DNA of 64,000 bases, from the NCBI GenBank assembly GCA_003075315.1, contig QDFQ01000001.1:496001-560000 (forward strand), written 5' to 3'. The notes beneath the pieces were generated by a model. It saw nothing but the letters and a program-made list of their open reading frames with translations, ran no database searches and was not told the origin of the DNA. A program made the translations under genes and the position numbers. This document shows, piece by piece, positions 61,795 through 64,000 of the stretch; the stretch's first letter is position 1, and each line of letters begins with the position of its first letter. Source of the stretch: Arthrobacter sp. TPD3018. GTDB lineage: Bacteria; Pseudomonadota; Alphaproteobacteria; Sphingomonadales; Sphingomonadaceae.

Positions 61795-62433
61795 TCACAC
61801 GATCGCAGCGCTGGTGTAGGCGCAATATTCGCGCCAGCCGAGGCTGGTGTAGAGCGCCGCGCCCATGTCGGTAGCGGTGAGAATCTGCTGCGACTGCGGT
61901 GAGCGGCGCGTGGTGGCGAGCGTCGTCATCAGCGCGTGGCCGAGACCGCGGCGGCGGTGGGCTTCGGCGGTGACGATGCGATCGTAGACGAAGACGCCGT
62001 CCAGTTCGGCGGCATAGCCGCTCGCGGCGAGATCGCCGGCGGGGCCGGTGATCGCGACATGCGCGACGCCGGCGGTGTGCGTGGTGGTGGCGATATAGCC
62101 GGCGGGGAGTGGGCGGCGGGGCGGCGGCGGACCGTCGGTCACCATCATGCGGTTGGCGTCGGTGATCGTCCAGCGCGGTGGCAGCAGTGCGCGCAAGGTG
62201 GCGGCGTCGGCGCAGAGTTTGAGGAAGATGGCGGGTTCGGTGATCGTCGCGGCGAGATGGGCGAGGCCGGGGCCGGCTTCGGCGAAGACGTAGCGCTGGC
62301 GTTCGGCGTCGATGCCGGTGTCGACGCGCCAGCCGCCATGGTCCGCGACGGGCGCGGGCAGGCCGCGGGCGAGGGAGCGGGCGGCGAGCCAGCCGCGGAC
62401 GAGGGCGGGGTCGGGGGCGGTGTCGGGGGTCAT
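61795..62433 (-). CDS. GNAT family N-acetyltransferase
   Basis: The 212-residue protein has a GNAT acetyl-CoA fold in its second half, with VFVYDRIVTAEAHRRRGLGH (the A motif with the R-x-x-G-x-G/A phosphate loop) and ALYTSLGWREYCAY at the end. The substrate is unknown. It sits between the CAP gene and rdgB, separated by repeats from both. Confidence 0.85.
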   Translation of the reverse strand: MTPDTAPDPALVRGWLAARSLARGLPAPVADHGGWRVDTGIDAERQRYVFAEAGPGLAHLAATITEPAIFLKLCADAATLRALLPPRWTITDANRMMVTDGPPPPRRPLPAGYIATTTHTAGVAHVAITGPAGDLAASGYAAELDGVFVYDRIVTAEAHRRRGLGHALMTTLATTRRSPQSQQILTATDMGAALYTSLGWREYCAYTSAAIV

Positions 62434-62462
62434 GGGGTGGGGTGCCCTTGCCTCATGCGCTC

Positions 62463-62570
62463 CGTCACCCCGGACGTGGTCCGGGGTCCACGCCGCGACG
62501 AGGGGGGAGGCTGGAGGCTCGACCGTTGCCCTCGCGGCCCGGTGGACCCCGGAACAAGTCCGGGGTGACG
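62463..62570. repeat. Composite inverted repeat between GNAT and rdgB genes
   Basis: The left unit starts CGTCACCCCGGACGTGGTCC and the right unit ends ACAAGTCCGGGGTGACG, with about 50 bases between. The pattern is the same as at 45201. Confidence 0.85.
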
Positions 62571-62607
62571 AAGTAAAGGTGGAGAGGGTGTGCTCCCCAC
62601 CCGTGCC

Positions 62608-63234
62608 TCAGAACACCGCAGCGACGAGCTGGCGGAAGGCGTCGGCGCGGTGGCTGATCGCGTGCTTGGCGGCGGCGTCCATTTCGCCGAACGTCTCGGT
62701 GCCGCTGTCGGGCAGGAACATCGCGTCATAGCCGAAGCCGTTCCCTCCGCGCGGCGGCCAGACGATTGTGCCGTCGACGCGGCCTTCGAACCATTCGACA
62801 TGGCCGTCGGGCCAGGCAAGCGCGAGCGCACACACGAAATGCGCCGAGCGCGCCATGTCGGGCTCTTCGTTCAGGCGGTCCTCGACCAGGCGCATCGCGA
62901 GGTCGAAATCCTTCGACTCCCCGGCCCAGCGCGCCGAGAAGATGCCGGGATCGCCGCCCAGCGCATCGACGCACAGGCCGCTGTCATCGGCGAGCGCGGG
63001 CAGCCCGCTGAGGTCGGCGGCGATCCGCGCCTTCAGTTCGGCATTGGCGACGAAGGTGGTGCCCGTCTCTTCCGGCTCGGGCAGGTCGAGTTCGCCCGCC
63101 GAGATCGGCTCGACGCCATAGGGGCCGAGCAGCTCGGCGATCTCGCGTACCTTGCCGGGATTGTGGCTGGCGATGACGAGCTGGCCGGGGCGCAGCTTGC
63201 GGATCGCCTGCGGGATGTCGCCCTCGCCGCTCAT
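62608..63234 (-). CDS. rdgB: Non-canonical purine NTP pyrophosphatase (RdgB/HAM1)
   Basis: The 208-residue enzyme removes dITP and XTP from the nucleotide pool. Family motifs are [46 protein letters not shown] and [20 protein letters not shown]. Its start overlaps the rph stop by four bases, so they form one transcript. Confidence 0.95.
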   Translation of the reverse strand: MSGEGDIPQAIRKLRPGQLVIASHNPGKVREIAELLGPYGVEPISAGELDLPEPEETGTTFVANAELKARIAADLSGLPALADDSGLCVDALGGDPGIFSARWAGESKDFDLAMRLVEDRLNEEPDMARSAHFVCALALAWPDGHVEWFEGRVDGTIVWPPRGGNGFGYDAMFLPDSGTETFGEMDAAAKHAISHRADAFRQLVAAVF

Positions 63235-63944
63235 TTTACAGCCCGGTCTTGGGCGGCGAAGATTTCTGCGCAGCCGATGCGGGCGAGGCGGAGCAGGCGG
63301 AGCAAGGCCTCCTCGTCATAGGTGGCGTGTTCGGCGGTCGCCTGTGCCTCGGCGATGTTGCCGTTTTCGAGCAGGACGAAATTGCCGTCCGCGTCGGCGG
63401 CCGAATCCTCAAGATAGTCGAGGTCGAGCACCGGCGTGCCCTGGTGGATGCCGCAGCTGACCGCCGCGACCTTTTGCAGAATCGGGTCGACGGTGAGCTT
63501 GCCGCTGGCGAGCAAAGTGTTGACCGCGAGGCGCAGCGCGACCCAGGCGCCCGAGATCGCCGCGGTGCGGGTGCCGCCGTCGGCCTGAAGGACGTCGCAA
63601 TCGAGCGTGATCTGGCGTTCGCCGAGCAACTTCATGTCGACCACGGACCGCAGGGACCGGCCGATCAGGCGCTGGATTTCCTGCGTGCGGCCCGACTGCT
63701 TGCCCTTAGCGGCTTCGCGGCTGCCGCGGGTGTGCGTGGCGCGGGGCAGCATGCCGTATTCGGCCGTCACCCAGCCTTCGCCTTTGCCGCGGAGGAACGG
63801 CGGCACGCGCTCTTCGATGCTGGCGGTGACGAGCACCTTGGTGTCGCCGAACGCGACCAGCACCGATCCTTCGGCGTGGCGGGTGAAGTTCGGGGTGATG
63901 GTGATCTCGCGCATCTGGTCTGGCGCGCGGCCGCTGGGGCGCAT
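63231..63944 (-). CDS. rph: Ribonuclease PH
   Basis: The 237-residue enzyme trims tRNA 3' ends phosphorolytically. It contains the start [20 protein letters not shown], the RRLIG-like motif [20 protein letters not shown], and [20 protein letters not shown]. The ATG is at the right end of the window. The remaining 56 bases to the window edge hold its leader and no other gene. Confidence 0.96.
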   Translation of the reverse strand: MRPSGRAPDQMREITITPNFTRHAEGSVLVAFGDTKVLVTASIEERVPPFLRGKGEGWVTAEYGMLPRATHTRGSREAAKGKQSGRTQEIQRLIGRSLRSVVDMKLLGERQITLDCDVLQADGGTRTAAISGAWVALRLAVNTLLASGKLTVDPILQKVAAVSCGIHQGTPVLDLDYLEDSAADADGNFVLLENGNIAEAQATAEHATYDEEALLRLLRLARIGCAEIFAAQDRAVK

Positions 63945-64000
63945 TTGGGTCTCCTTGGGATTTGGCGTGGCGATAGACCGGACGGCGGGGGGATGCCAGC

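Noticed and set aside
1..64000. tRNA or rRNA genes
   Set aside because: No cloverleaf-like or rRNA-like stretch was recognised on reading the intergenic gaps; a covariance search was not possible.

Overview
This is a GC-rich chromosomal window from an alphaproteobacterium, most probably a sphingomonad (Sphingomonas or a close relative). The pointers are a gene transfer agent (GTA) cluster ending in a DUF2793 gene, small DUF3297, DUF6456 and YegP-type proteins, a TonB-dependent receptor, a Tad pilus cluster, and pairs of short inverted repeats in many intergenic gaps. The assignment rests on recognition of families and gene order, not on a search.

Layout. 1-13.2 kb: the 3' part of typA, a TonB-dependent receptor, small exported and regulatory proteins (VOC, ArsR, XRE, DUF6456), an ABC-F ATPase and a diaminopimelate epimerase. 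13.2-27.7 kb: a divergent PAS/winged-helix regulator and then a near-complete GTA structural cluster on the plus strand: small and large terminase, portal, a small membrane protein, prohead protease, capsid, connector, tail terminator, tail tube, two tail chaperones, tape measure, distal tail, hub, NlpC/P60 peptidase, large tail fibre/hub protein and a DUF2793 protein. 27.8-32.3 kb: an OmpA-family porin, UDP-glucose dehydrogenase, YgfZ and dihydroorotase. 32.3-39.5 kb: a minus-strand Tad/Cpa operon (cpaA-cpaB-cpaC-cpaD-cpaE-tadB-tadC) with no tadA/cpaF ATPase. 39.6-45.2 kb: hydrolase, FAD oxidoreductase, YegP, RNase HI, ThrB, IspH and a lipoprotein. 45.4-50.3 kb: a tandem glycine riboswitch followed by gcvT-gcvH-gcvPA-gcvPB. 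50.3-55.2 kb: a small membrane protein, a GAF-PAS-GGDEF cyclase, XerC, DedA and glutathione synthetase. 55.7-64 kb: yraN, a compositionally foreign receptor-like gene, rsmI, a penicillin-binding-protein activator lipoprotein, hemW, a CAP-domain lipoprotein, a GNAT acetyltransferase, rdgB and rph.

The GTA cluster shows several departures from the Rhodobacter arrangement. The distal-tail protein carries a large, probably TIM-barrel-like, insertion while the gp15 homologue is short. The capsid lacks the usual N-terminal delta region, no gp7 gene is present, a strong terminator-like hairpin sits directly after the capsid gene, and the peptidase gene has no stop codon before gp15 begins. Outside the GTA, the most unusual signals are five regularly spaced palindromes upstream of an ArsR-family gene (one covering its ribosome-binding site), a receptor-like protein with its signalling hairpin ahead of its sensor region, and a set of composite repeats that share the same end sequence although their cores differ.
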